32,393 nucleotides of DNA from Spongiibacteraceae bacterium (GTDB lineage Bacteria; Pseudomonadota; Gammaproteobacteria; Pseudomonadales; Spongiibacteraceae): the NCBI GenBank assembly GCA_002710725.1, contig PAKT01000043.1:1-32393 (forward strand). Reading direction: 5' to 3'. The notes beneath the pieces are model-generated. The model was not told the DNA's origin. It saw only the letters and a program-made list of their open reading frames with translations, and did no database searches. The translations under genes and the position numbers were made by a program. Below are positions 1-8,484 of the stretch, piece after piece. Each line of letters opens with the position of its first letter. The first letter of the stretch is position 1.

Positions 1-2
1 GG

Positions 3-650
3 CGCGAGCAGCGCTACCCCCTGGTGATTACCGATATTCATATGCCGCAAATGGATGGCTACGAGATGGCCCGCCATATCCGCGCCGAAGAGGATGCGGC
101 GAGCCCTACCCGCATTATCGCGCTGTCGGCCAATGCCTCACGTGATGAAAAGGCTCGGGCAACGGCGAAGGGTGTGGACGCTTACCTGGTCAAGCCCACC
201 ACCGGGCAGCGGCTGCTGGATACTATCGGGCAGCTGGCGCCGGCACTGGTGCCGGAAGCGCGTCCACAGGCGCAACGCCAGCAGGCTGAGAGCGCGGATA
301 TAGACAGCGAGATTGATCTGGCCGTTCAGCGCCAGGTGATCGGCGATGATGCTGAATTGCTTCAGGAGCTGGCACTGGACTACCTGGCCTCGTCCCGGGC
401 GCAACTGGCAGAGCTCGGGCGGCTGATCGATCAGGGCGATCTGGCTGCGGCGGCGGAGACTGCGCACAAGCTCAAATCCTCCTCGCGCGCGATTGGCGCC
501 AGCGGTCTCGGCGACCAGCTGGAAAATTTTGAGCAGGCGGTGGCCGCAATGAGCGGCAGTGCCGCCGGCGCTGCCCTTACGACACTGAAGGCGCGCCACC
601 AGCGGGTGGTAAATGCCCTGCAAAGGCAGCTGGGCCTGCCCCAAACCTGA
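3..650 (+). CDS. Hybrid sensor histidine kinase, C-terminal part (receiver + Hpt), 5' truncated
   Basis: The left window edge cuts this gene; only its last ~215 codons are visible, in frame from base 3. The visible part begins inside a receiver domain: the phosphoacceptor strand reads LVITDIHMPQMDG (first Asp), and the conserved Lys is in YLVKPTT. After a Pro/Gln/Ala-rich linker comes an Hpt domain with the phosphorylatable His in AHKLKSSSRAIGA. This is the usual tail of a tripartite (HK-REC-Hpt) phosphorelay kinase; the sensor and kinase domains lie outside the window. Only 7 bases separate its stop from the next gene, a receiver-EAL protein, so the two are probably co-transcribed and the Hpt is the likely phosphodonor to that receiver (inference). 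The input signal cannot be read from what is present. Confidence 0.9.
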   Translation, partial: REQRYPLVITDIHMPQMDGYEMARHIRAEEDAASPTRIIALSANASRDEKARATAKGVDAYLVKPTTGQRLLDTIGQLAPALVPEARPQAQRQQAESADIDSEIDLAVQRQVIGDDAELLQELALDYLASSRAQLAELGRLIDQGDLAAAAETAHKLKSSSRAIGASGLGDQLENFEQAVAAMSGSAAGAALTTLKARHQRVVNALQRQLGLPQT

Positions 651-657
651 GGTTAAT

Positions 658-1836
658 ATGAACGAAGTCTGGGTAATCGACGACGACCCCTTTGCCGCCA
701 AACTAACCCAAAGGCAGTTCGCCGCCTGCCTGCCGGATAGCCTTGTTTCGGCCCATACCGACCCGCTGGCCAGTTCGCAGCGTCTTGCCAAAGATGGCGG
801 CCACAATATCGACCTGGTGGTGCTGGACCTGCGCATGCCAGCGATGGACGGCATCACCTTCGTTCGCCACCTCGCCGCGGCCAGCTATCGTGGAAAACTC
901 ATCTTCTGCAGTGGCCAGAGCGACCAGATGCTGTCCGCCGCCCAACAGATCGCCGAAAACCAGGGCCTGTACGTGCTCGGTAGCCTGCCCAAGCCCGCCA
1001 GCCTGGAGGCGGTAAAGGTCCTGCTAAAGCGCGAACAAAGCATGACGCCGCCGCCGACTTTTACGGTCAGCCGCGACGATATTGTTCGAGCGCTCAATCG
1101 CGGCGAGTTCGTCAACCACTACCAGCCCAAGGTGGCGTTGAGCGATCGCCGTTTTCACTCGGTGGAAGTGTTGCTGCGCTGGGTCAAGGGCACTAAAACC
1201 ATTAGTCCGGAGGCCTTTATCCCGGTGGCTGAACAGGAGGGGCTGATTGAATCGCTCACCCATGGCGTAATCGATCGGGCCTTTGCCGATCTGGCCGGCT
1301 GGTCCAGGCAGGGTTTCAGCCCACAGTTGTCGATCAATCTTTCGACGGCGGGACTCAACGATCTGAATCTGCCTGAACAGTTGCTGGGCTACTGCGAACG
1401 CGCAGGCATCGACCCGGAAAAGATTACTCTGGAGCTGACCGAGAGCAAGGTTATCGACCCGGCGTCGCGCGGCCTCGATATTCTCAGCCGGCTGCGCCTG
1501 CAGGGCTTTAATCTGTCCATCGACGATTTCGGTACCGGCTACTCGTCTCTGGCACAGTTGCGCCAGATCCCCTTCAATGAGCTCAAGATTGACGGTTCTT
1601 TCGTTGCCGGCGTGAGCGAGCGCAGTCCCCTGCAGGCCATCGTTAACAGCAGCGTGCGCCTGGCCACCGAGCTCGATATGACGATCGTTGCCGAAGGCGT
1701 GGAGAGCAAGGCCGACTGGGACTATGTGGCTGGCGCCGGTTGCCACCTGGCTCAGGGCTTTTATATCGCCAAGCCCATGCCCGGCCAGGCGATTCCGGTA
1801 TGGGCGGATCTGTGGCGGGAAAAATCCCGGGGCTGA
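658..1836 (+). CDS. Response regulator with EAL c-di-GMP phosphodiesterase domain
   Basis: The protein has 392 residues if it starts at the ATG at 658. That start has a TGAGG ribosome site just upstream, overlapping the stop of the kinase gene, and begins directly at the receiver (MNEVWVIDDDP). The receiver (about 1-120) keeps the acidic pair D8-D10, phosphoacceptor D57 (VVLDLRMPAMDG) and K112 (LPKP). The EAL domain (about 140-392) carries EVLLRW in place of EALLRW, so catalytic E170 is kept. It also keeps LSINLS, LELTES, IDDFGTGYSSL, LKIDGSF and VAEGVES, so active c-di-GMP hydrolysis to pGpG is expected. It belongs to the RocR/VieA-type architecture class. The neighbouring kinase with Hpt is probably its phosphodonor, which would make this a phosphorelay controlling c-di-GMP breakdown. 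The phosphorelay link is inferred from adjacency. Confidence 0.93.
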   Translation: MNEVWVIDDDPFAAKLTQRQFAACLPDSLVSAHTDPLASSQRLAKDGGHNIDLVVLDLRMPAMDGITFVRHLAAASYRGKLIFCSGQSDQMLSAAQQIAENQGLYVLGSLPKPASLEAVKVLLKREQSMTPPPTFTVSRDDIVRALNRGEFVNHYQPKVALSDRRFHSVEVLLRWVKGTKTISPEAFIPVAEQEGLIESLTHGVIDRAFADLAGWSRQGFSPQLSINLSTAGLNDLNLPEQLLGYCERAGIDPEKITLELTESKVIDPASRGLDILSRLRLQGFNLSIDDFGTGYSSLAQLRQIPFNELKIDGSFVAGVSERSPLQAIVNSSVRLATELDMTIVAEGVESKADWDYVAGAGCHLAQGFYIAKPMPGQAIPVWADLWREKSRG

Positions 1837-1906
1837 GCGCCGGCTTGCGCGGGCGGCGCTGCCGGCATAGGCTGGCTGCACCGCAATAACAATAAGGTAG
1901 CCCACA

Positions 1907-2335
1907 GTGATAAGCACCCACGACCCGATACTCGGCCCCGTAATCGCCCTCGTACTCTGGACCTGTTTCATGCAGGCCTGGATGGCCCTCACCCGCATCC
2001 CCTATATGGCCAAAAACCGCATTCACCCGCAGAAGGGAGAGCGCACGGCCGAGCTCAGCAAATTATTGCCGAAGGAAATTCAGTGGAAGGCGGATAACTA
2101 CAATCACCTGATGGAACACCCCACGATTTTCTATGCCACCGCCGTGGTCTGGGCTCTGATCGGAACTGCGGGCACATTGATCGTCACCGTCGCCTGGGTT
2201 TATGTGGGCCTGCGTGTGGTGCACAGCCTGGTTCAGGCAACGGTCAATCGGGTGCTGCCACGGCTGATGATCTTTACGATCAGCTCACTGGCAGTACTGT
2301 GGATGGCGGTCCACGCAGCGCTGGTGGTGCTTTGA
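1907..2335 (+). CDS. MAPEG-family membrane protein
   Basis: This is a 142-residue integral membrane protein with four hydrophobic segments (about 9-27, 71-90, 92-110 and 120-141). The loop carrying NHLMEHPTIFYA matches the MAPEG family (membrane-associated proteins in eicosanoid and glutathione metabolism), as do the length and topology. Bacterial members are often of unknown substrate, and some have glutathione-transferase or peroxidase activity. I chose the GTG at 1907, with AAGG (1894-1897) upstream, because no ATG sits near the first hydrophobic segment. The gene follows the EAL regulator by 70 bases, with a GC-rich imperfect inverted repeat (GCCGGC arms) between them. It converges on the small minus-strand gene downstream. 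The family call is good; the reaction is unknown. Confidence 0.85.
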   Translation: MISTHDPILGPVIALVLWTCFMQAWMALTRIPYMAKNRIHPQKGERTAELSKLLPKEIQWKADNYNHLMEHPTIFYATAVVWALIGTAGTLIVTVAWVYVGLRVVHSLVQATVNRVLPRLMIFTISSLAVLWMAVHAALVVL

Positions 2336-2361
2336 TAGGAGCGCTTTGGTGAGGAATAAGT

Positions 2362-2643
2362 TCAGGGCAGGGGGGTAACGCTGAGGCCGTACTGCTTCAT
2401 GACGCCGTAGGCGGGCAGTTCGGTGTCGAGCACAATGTGCCCTTCGAGGTCCCGGGTTTTGACGTTGAAATCCTCACCGTGGGCATCCGGGAAATTGCAC
2501 AGCACCGCGTCAAAGGCGGCACTGGCCAGGCAGCTTTCCGGCGTGTCGGTGCGCAGGGCGACGAGGTATTCCCCTTCCGGTGAAGGTTGCGAGGATTGCG
2601 CGCCGTGTTTGCGGCAGACTGTCAGACGAAGTTTTATGCTCAT
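2362..2643 (-). CDS. Small protein of unknown function
   Basis: The protein has 93 residues if it starts at the ATG read leftwards from 2643. I do not recognise it. It begins SIKLRLTVCRKHG, has two further cysteines (ESCLAS and VLCNFP) and many acidic residues, and shows no signal peptide or membrane segment. An in-frame TTG ten codons upstream (2673) has a better-placed GGAG, so the real start may be there. The ORF lies between MAPEG and uup in the same direction as uup, 75 bases beyond the uup stop, and could be the last gene of a uup transcript. Base composition matches the neighbours. Support as a gene rests on frame, codon character and position only. Confidence 0.6.
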   Translation of the reverse strand: MSIKLRLTVCRKHGAQSSQPSPEGEYLVALRTDTPESCLASAAFDAVLCNFPDAHGEDFNVKTRDLEGHIVLDTELPAYGVMKQYGLSVTPLP

Positions 2644-2718
2644 GGGAAGGTTCGTATGGTTGATCTCCGACAATAAACTCCGGTCGGAATTGCGCCATGC
2701 GTAGTTTCCACGATGGAC

Positions 2719-4602
2719 TTACATTTCTGACAGTTCCAGCCAGCGCTCCATGGCCTCGTCGAGTTCCGCCTGCCGCGCTGACACCTGTTCCCAGTGGGCG
2801 GTGATCTGTTCCGGCGACAGGTCGGCAAAGTCGCTCTGCTGAGAGCGCTCGCTCAGCGCTTCAATCTCGGCTTCCAGTTCTGCGATCCGGTCCGGCAGGC
2901 TGTCGAGTTCGCGCTGCAGTTTGTAGCTCAGTTTCTTTTTGGCGGGCTTGTTGTCCGGTGCCGTTGCCTGCGATGCGAGCTTGCCGGCGCTGTTGTTTCC
3001 GCCAGTGCCGGGAGTAAAGGCCGCTTTGAGGCGGGCCGGCGGGATGTCGCTGTAGCCGCCGACAAAGTTGTCGATCCGGCCATTGCCTTCAAACAGCAGA
3101 CAGGCGCTGGCCACATTGTCGACAAAGGCCCGGTCGTGACTGACCAGCAGTACGGTGCCGTCAAACTCGGTCAGCAGTTCTTCCAGCAGCTCCAGCGTTT
3201 CCATATCCAGGTCGTTGGTCGGTTCATCCAATACCAGAATATTGGCGGGCTGGCTGAACAGCAGGGCGAGAATCACCCGGGCGCGTTCGCCCCCTGACAG
3301 CACCCGGATCTGGGAGCGGGCGCGCTCGGCGGTAAACAGGAAGTCGCCCAGGTAACTGATGATGTGTTTCTGCTTGCCGTTAACCGTCAGGCTTTCCCGG
3401 CCCTGGCCGACCACGTCCACCACCGATTTGTTGTCGTCCAGCACCGAGCGCATCTGATCGAAATAGGCGATCTGCTGCTTGCTGCCCTGGCGCACGCTGC
3501 CGGTGTTGGGCTCCAGTTCGCCGACGATCAGCCGCAGCAGAGTGGTCTTGCCAACCCCGTTGGGGCCGATCAGCGCCAGTTTGTCGCCGCGACTGACGGT
3601 CAGGTCGAGCCGGTCGATCAACAGCTTGTCACCGTAGCCGTGACTGACGGATTTGAGTTCTGCCACCAGCTTGCCGCTGCGCTCGCCCTGATCCAGATTG
3701 AGCCGGGCATTGCCCTGCACATTACGGCGCTGGGCGTACTCTTCGCGCAACCGTTTAAGCGCTCGAACGCGGCCTTCGTTGCGGGTGCGCCGGGCCTTGA
3801 TACCGGTGCGAATCCAGCGCTCTTCTTCGGCCAGGCGCTTGTCGAACAGGGCGTTCTGCTCCTGTTCGATGCGCAGATCTTCTTCGAGGCGGCGGCTGTA
3901 TTCGTCGAAATTGCCCGGGTAACTGCGCAGCTGGCCGCGATCGAGCAGCACAATGCGGGTGGCGAGTTTGTTGATCAAGGCGCGGTCGTGGGTGATGAAC
4001 AGCACGCAGCCCTCAAAGCCCAGTACCGCCTGTTCCAGCCATTCGATGGCGGCGATATCCAGATGGTTGGTGGGCTCGTCCAGCAGCAGAATGTCGGGTT
4101 GGGCGACCAGCGCGCGGGCGAGGGCGACCCGGCGACGCCAGCCGCCGGAGAGCTCGCTCAAGGTCTGCTGACCATCCAGTTGCAGACGGCTCAGGGTGTG
4201 CTCGATGCGCTGGTGAAACTCCCAGCCACCTTCGGCTTCAAGTTGCTCCTGAACCTTGGCCAGCTCGTCCATATTGCCTTCTGCCGCCAGCGACTCGTAG
4301 CGCGCCAGCAGCTTTCCGGCGTTTTCCAGGCCTTCGGCCACCGCCTGAAACACGGTGGTGCCCGGTGTGGCGTCTATCGGCGCCTGCGGCATGCTGGCCA
4401 CTTTAACCCCTTGATCCAGCTGAATTTCTCCACCGTCGGGCAGGAGTTCGCTGGCGATAATTGAGAGCAGGGTGGATTTGCCGGAGCCGTTGCGACCGAC
4501 CAGACAGACCCGCTCGCCGGGGTCGAGTTGCAGGTCGGCTTTGTCCAGCAGTATCTGCTGGCCAATGGCAAATTCGAGGCTTTTGGCGCTGAGTAATGGC
4601 AT
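2719..4602 (-). CDS. uup: ABC-F ATPase Uup
   Basis: This is a 627-residue soluble protein with two ABC ATPase domains and no membrane domain, as in the ABC-F class. ABC1 has Walker A GRNGSGKS (36-43), signature LSGGWRRR and Walker B ILLLDEPTNHLD. ABC2 has GPNGVGKT, LSGGERAR and LVLDEPTNDLD. An arginine-rich interdomain linker lies between them (EERWIRTGIKARRTRNEGR). The C-terminal 90 residues, beyond a Lys-rich stretch, form a predicted coiled coil typical of Uup, which distinguishes it from EttA and YbiT. Uup binds DNA and ribosomes and affects transposon excision and translation (family knowledge). The frame stays open upstream to 5040, but the ATG at 4602 (MPLLSAKSLEF) matches the family N-terminus; the upstream part overlaps the divergent gene and lacks domain character. 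Confidence 0.95.
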   Translation of the reverse strand: MPLLSAKSLEFAIGQQILLDKADLQLDPGERVCLVGRNGSGKSTLLSIIASELLPDGGEIQLDQGVKVASMPQAPIDATPGTTVFQAVAEGLENAGKLLARYESLAAEGNMDELAKVQEQLEAEGGWEFHQRIEHTLSRLQLDGQQTLSELSGGWRRRVALARALVAQPDILLLDEPTNHLDIAAIEWLEQAVLGFEGCVLFITHDRALINKLATRIVLLDRGQLRSYPGNFDEYSRRLEEDLRIEQEQNALFDKRLAEEERWIRTGIKARRTRNEGRVRALKRLREEYAQRRNVQGNARLNLDQGERSGKLVAELKSVSHGYGDKLLIDRLDLTVSRGDKLALIGPNGVGKTTLLRLIVGELEPNTGSVRQGSKQQIAYFDQMRSVLDDNKSVVDVVGQGRESLTVNGKQKHIISYLGDFLFTAERARSQIRVLSGGERARVILALLFSQPANILVLDEPTNDLDMETLELLEELLTEFDGTVLLVSHDRAFVDNVASACLLFEGNGRIDNFVGGYSDIPPARLKAAFTPGTGGNNSAGKLASQATAPDNKPAKKKLSYKLQRELDSLPDRIAELEAEIEALSERSQQSDFADLSPEQITAHWEQVSARQAELDEAMERWLELSEM

Positions 4603-4682
4603 ATCAATTCGAGGTGGTGGTCTGGGCAGCGCGCAGTGTGCCTGTAAAGCGCCCGGCAATAAAGCCCGATAGAGGGTAAGTA

Positions 4683-4713
4683 GATACCGCGATGGTGGTA
4701 TCGCCGGTATCGC
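4683..4713. promoter_or_regulatory. Candidate operator: repeated GGTATCGC with inverted GATACCG
   Basis: The 153 bases between divergent uup and the GGDEF-EAL gene contain two direct copies of GGTATCGC (4697-4704 and 4706-4713), starting 9 bases apart. An inverted half GATACCG lies at 4683-4689. Such clusters in a divergent promoter region often bind a regulator, but no family consensus is recognised and no clear -35/-10 pair could be fixed. Confidence 0.3.
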
Positions 4714-4755
4714 GTAGACTGAAACCCTCCAGAATCTCGAGGTTCGCTGAAATTG

Positions 4756-7700
4756 ATGGTCACTATCGCACGAGCGTTGCTGCTGCTTGCTCTGGCTTCT
4801 GCGAGTCTGGCGAATGAGCGAGTTGTTTTGCAGCTTAAATGGGAGCCCCAATTCCAGTTCGCGGGCTATTACGCGGCGCTGTGGCAGGGCTACTATGCAG
4901 CCGCAGGACTGGAGGTCGATATTGTTCCGCTGGCGGATGAGGCCGGTCGCTTCCGCAACGTCCAGCAGGAGCTTATCGACGGTCGCGCCGACTTTGCCAT
5001 TGGTGGCAGCGATATTCTGGTGGGGCGCGATCAGGGGCATCCGCTGGTTGTTCTGGCCCCCATCTTTCAGCGCAGCCCTGGCGCTCTGGTTACACTGGCG
5101 GATCTCCAGCTGCGCTCATTGCGCGATCTTTCCGGACTGCGCATCGCGGTCAACCCCAACGACTTCGTCGCCAAGGAACTGCAGGCGCTGATAGCGGCAA
5201 GGGTAAACCGGGCAGAGCCCCCCGTGCTGGTTGACGAGCCGCTGACGCTGAAAACCCTGCAGTCGGGGAAGGCCGATGTGCTTCTGACCTACGGGATTTC
5301 GGCGGAGTACGAGGCCCGGGAAGCAGGTCTTGATGTCCGTACGCTGGCTATTTCTGATATCGAACCGACTTTTTTTGGCGACACCCTCTATACCCATCAG
5401 CGGGTGATCAACCGCTCGCCCGACCGGGTGCGCCGCTTTCTTGAGGCGAGCCTGCAGGGCTGGCACTACGCCATGACCCATAGGGAAGAAATGATTGAGC
5501 GCATCGCTGCCTTGCCGCGTCAATTCAACCCCTTTGAGTCGCTGGAGGGATACAACCGCTTTTTCGCCGATAACACCAGCAGCCTGCTGTACTACCCCCA
5601 TATTCCGGTGGGTTTGAATGAGCCGGAGCGCTGGCGGCAAATGCACCGACTGCTGAGCGATGCGGGCCTGCTGCAAGCTGAATACCCCGGCAGCGAACTG
5701 CACTTTCGGATGGATCGACCGGAAGCTGCGCCAAAGACCCCCTGGTTTGCGATGGTTCTGCTTGGTGGTGGCCTTGTGCTGGCGATACTGCTGATTCGCT
5801 TGCCAGGCCGTTATTCGCTTCCGCTCGCTGCGGCCGGCATCGTTGTTGCCCTGGCTTACGCGCTCGAGGTGCAGTTAAAGGAGCGTCATCAAGACCAGCA
5901 ACACAAAGATGTCTGGGCTCAGCTGGCCGGTATCCGGGTGCAGCTTGAGGGCAGGATCAATGGACAGTTCGCCTTGCTGCGGGGGGTGGTGGGTTTGATT
6001 GCCTCAGAGCCCGACCTTGATCAGAAACGCTTTTCCGAATTTGTGGGCGGCCTGATTGATCAGGACCCGCTGCTGGTGAATGTTGCGGCAGCGCCGGATC
6101 TGGTGGTGCGCCATGTTTATCCACTGGCGGGCAATGAAAAAGCCGTCGGCCTCAACTATCGAACCAATGCCGAGCAGCTGCCGATGGTTGAGCTGGCCCG
6201 GGATCTGCGACGCATGATCGTCGCCGGGCCACTGGAGCTGGTGCAGGGCGGGCGAGCAATTATCGGAAGAGCGCCGGTTTACCTCTCCAAGCCTGGAACA
6301 GACAGCTTCTGGGGCATTGTCTCGGCGCCGGTGGATTTTGACCGCTTGATCGATGATGTCGGCTTGAACGCGCCCAATCTGGGTTTGGAGATAGCCATAC
6401 GTCACGGCCGTCTGGCCTGGGCTGTGAATGGTGAGCCACTGATTTACGGTGATATGGATGTATTCGACCGTGAGCCGGTCAGCATGCAAGTCTCGCTGGG
6501 TGCGGTGGAGTGGGAAATTGCCGCCCTGCCCAAGGGGGGGTGGCGTGACTTGCCGGCCTCGCTGGCCTGGTACTGGCCGACCGCACTGGGTCTTGCCCTT
6601 GCGCTGGGGCTGGCACTCTATCTTGCTCTGCGTCAGTTCAGCGCGCGACTGCAGATAAGCAATGAGTTCAAGCGCAACGAAGGCCTACTGCGCCGGGTGA
6701 GTCAAAGCGCCGATGTCGGTGGCTGGGAAATCGATTTGCGCAGCGGCTGCGAATATGTGACCGACGAAGTGTACCTGCTGCACGGTACAACGCCCGACGC
6801 AGGCAAAGGCGCCTCGCCAACACGCTGGTTCAACTTTTACGATGATGCCAGCCGCAACCTGATCCGCACCCGAATTCGCGAGGCGATCGATACCGGCGAA
6901 ATTCAGGATTTTGAGGTTATGGTTGAGCGCGATGACGGCTCACCGGTGTGGCTCCGCCATATTGTTGAACCCGCGCGCAGCGATGGTCGCATTACCCATT
7001 TGCACGGCGTGGTTCAGGATATCTCCCCCATCCGTCAGGCGGACAAAACCATTCAATACCATGCAACCACAGATCCGGTCACGGGTTTGCCCAATCGCAT
7101 CCAGTTCAGCCAGCGCCTTGCGGCGGCGCTGGCATCGCCGCGCGGTTATGCCTACAAGATTGCGGTGCTGTTTATCGACCTCGATCACTTTAAAGACATC
7201 AACGATTCGCTGGGTCACGGAGTCGGTGACCAGTTGCTGAAGTCGCTGGGGCATCGCTTCAGCGCCATGCTGCGCGACGAGGATGTCGTTGCTCGTTTGG
7301 GCGGTGATGAGTTTACCGTCATGTTGCCCGGTATCACTGATGCAGACTCCTGTACCCGTGTCGCTCAGGAAATTATCGCCCTGACTCAGGAGCCGATAAT
7401 GATTGACGAGCACGAGGTTCATATTACCGCCAGTATCGGCATCAGCCTGTTCCCGCAGGACGCCAGCGATGTGGAAACTCTGTTGCGACATGCAGACCAG
7501 GCGATGTACGCGGCGAAAGCGGCCGGGCGCAACACAGCGCGTTATTTCACGGCCTCCATGCAGGAGGACGTGGACCGACGTCACAGAATGCATATGCAGC
7601 TTGCGACGGCTCTGAAGGAGCGCGAGCTATCCGTTTTTTACCAGCCCATTGTCGATGTTCGCAGTGGCGAGATTGTGAAGTGCGAAGCGCTGGCGCGCTG

Positions 7701-8343
7701 GGGTGACATCCCGCCTCAGGAATTTATATCGCTGGCAGAGGATACCGGCCTGATTGGCGAGCTGGGTGAATTCGTCATGCTGCAGGCCTGTGAGGACGTT
7801 GCCGCCATAAATGCGGAAACCGGCCGGACAATCAGCATGGCCTTTAATAAATCCACCCGGGAGTTTGTTGAAGAATCGCGAACCCACAGCTCGGTGCTCG
7901 AGCAGCTCAGAGCGCAGGAACTGTTCCCGAATATCACGGTTGAGATAACCGAAAATCTCTTGATGCAGGAAAGCAGCGAAACCATTGAGCACCTGATGGA
8001 GTTGCGTAAAGCCGGTCTGAAAATTGCGATAGATGATTTTGGCACCGGTTATTCATCGCTCAGCTACCTGCAGAAATTCCCGGTCGATATTGTCAAGATC
8101 GATAAGTCGTTTATCTGTGACATTGAAGGCAACGGTGATGCCCGCTCGCTGGTTAGAGCCATTATCTCAATGGCGCAGAGTCTGCGGCTCAATGTGGTGG
8201 CCGAAGGCGTGGAAACCGCCGGTCAGCTCGCGATACTGCGCCAGCTTAACTGTGACTATGTGCAGGGCTATTACTATTCGCCGCCACTGCCCCGGGACAA
8301 GTTCATTCAGTATCTCCGCAATTACAATCGCTTTTCTGCCTGA
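4756..8343 (+). CDS. SBP-CHASE-PAS-GGDEF-EAL membrane protein (c-di-GMP turnover)
   Basis: This 1195-residue protein has these parts in order. A signal peptide (MVTIARALLLLALASASLA) leads into an NMT1/THI5-like periplasmic binding domain (about 20-300; LQLKWEPQFQFAGYYAAL). Two transmembrane segments follow (about 330-348 and 353-372), then a CHASE domain (about 390-560; GNEKAVGLNYRT) and a third transmembrane segment (about 595-620). The cytoplasmic part has a PAS domain (about 640-760), a GGDEF domain with intact GGDEF (849-853) and an RxxD inhibitory site (RDED, five residues upstream), and an EAL domain with CEALARW (E977), VEITEN, IDDFGTGYSSL and VAEGVE. Both catalytic domains look active. 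The two periplasmic sensors suggest ligand-controlled synthesis or breakdown of c-di-GMP. TTG at 4753 abuts the chosen ATG. The ligand is unknown; THI5-like domains bind pyrimidines and other small molecules. Confidence 0.93.
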   Translation: MVTIARALLLLALASASLANERVVLQLKWEPQFQFAGYYAALWQGYYAAAGLEVDIVPLADEAGRFRNVQQELIDGRADFAIGGSDILVGRDQGHPLVVLAPIFQRSPGALVTLADLQLRSLRDLSGLRIAVNPNDFVAKELQALIAARVNRAEPPVLVDEPLTLKTLQSGKADVLLTYGISAEYEAREAGLDVRTLAISDIEPTFFGDTLYTHQRVINRSPDRVRRFLEASLQGWHYAMTHREEMIERIAALPRQFNPFESLEGYNRFFADNTSSLLYYPHIPVGLNEPERWRQMHRLLSDAGLLQAEYPGSELHFRMDRPEAAPKTPWFAMVLLGGGLVLAILLIRLPGRYSLPLAAAGIVVALAYALEVQLKERHQDQQHKDVWAQLAGIRVQLEGRINGQFALLRGVVGLIASEPDLDQKRFSEFVGGLIDQDPLLVNVAAAPDLVVRHVYPLAGNEKAVGLNYRTNAEQLPMVELARDLRRMIVAGPLELVQGGRAIIGRAPVYLSKPGTDSFWGIVSAPVDFDRLIDDVGLNAPNLGLEIAIRHGRLAWAVNGEPLIYGDMDVFDREPVSMQVSLGAVEWEIAALPKGGWRDLPASLAWYWPTALGLALALGLALYLALRQFSARLQISNEFKRNEGLLRRVSQSADVGGWEIDLRSGCEYVTDEVYLLHGTTPDAGKGASPTRWFNFYDDASRNLIRTRIREAIDTGEIQDFEVMVERDDGSPVWLRHIVEPARSDGRITHLHGVVQDISPIRQADKTIQYHATTDPVTGLPNRIQFSQRLAAALASPRGYAYKIAVLFIDLDHFKDINDSLGHGVGDQLLKSLGHRFSAMLRDEDVVARLGGDEFTVMLPGITDADSCTRVAQEIIALTQEPIMIDEHEVHITASIGISLFPQDASDVETLLRHADQAMYAAKAAGRNTARYFTASMQEDVDRRHRMHMQLATALKERELSVFYQPIVDVRSGEIVKCEALARWGDIPPQEFISLAEDTGLIGELGEFVMLQACEDVAAINAETGRTISMAFNKSTREFVEESRTHSSVLEQLRAQELFPNITVEITENLLMQESSETIEHLMELRKAGLKIAIDDFGTGYSSLSYLQKFPVDIVKIDKSFICDIEGNGDARSLVRAIISMAQSLRLNVVAEGVETAGQLAILRQLNCDYVQGYYYSPPLPRDKFIQYLRNYNRFSA

Positions 8344-8484
8344 GCTCTTTTCGCCAGAGCTCAGGCCAGATGTGGCAGCGCAGCCTCTATCAATAAGATT
8401 AATAAGCGCGAATAAATCTAATCAATTTAAGTAATAGTTCAAAAAGCCGTATGCTGTTGCCTCTATTCTGGGCGAGCGCTTTTT

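Noticed and set aside
3364-4464. Long plus-strand open frame (366 residues) inside uup
   Set aside because: It is the complement of a well-conserved ABC-F coding sequence and has no recognisable domain or ribosome site.
4603-5040. N-terminal extension of uup to the start of its open frame
   Set aside because: The extra 146 residues overlap the signal peptide and binding domain of the divergent gene, have no domain character, and the ATG at 4602 gives the family N-terminus.
8341-8363. TGAGCTC/GAGCTCA hairpin at the stop of the GGDEF-EAL gene as a terminator
   Set aside because: The stem is only seven bases with a nine-base loop and no T-run follows; too weak to call.
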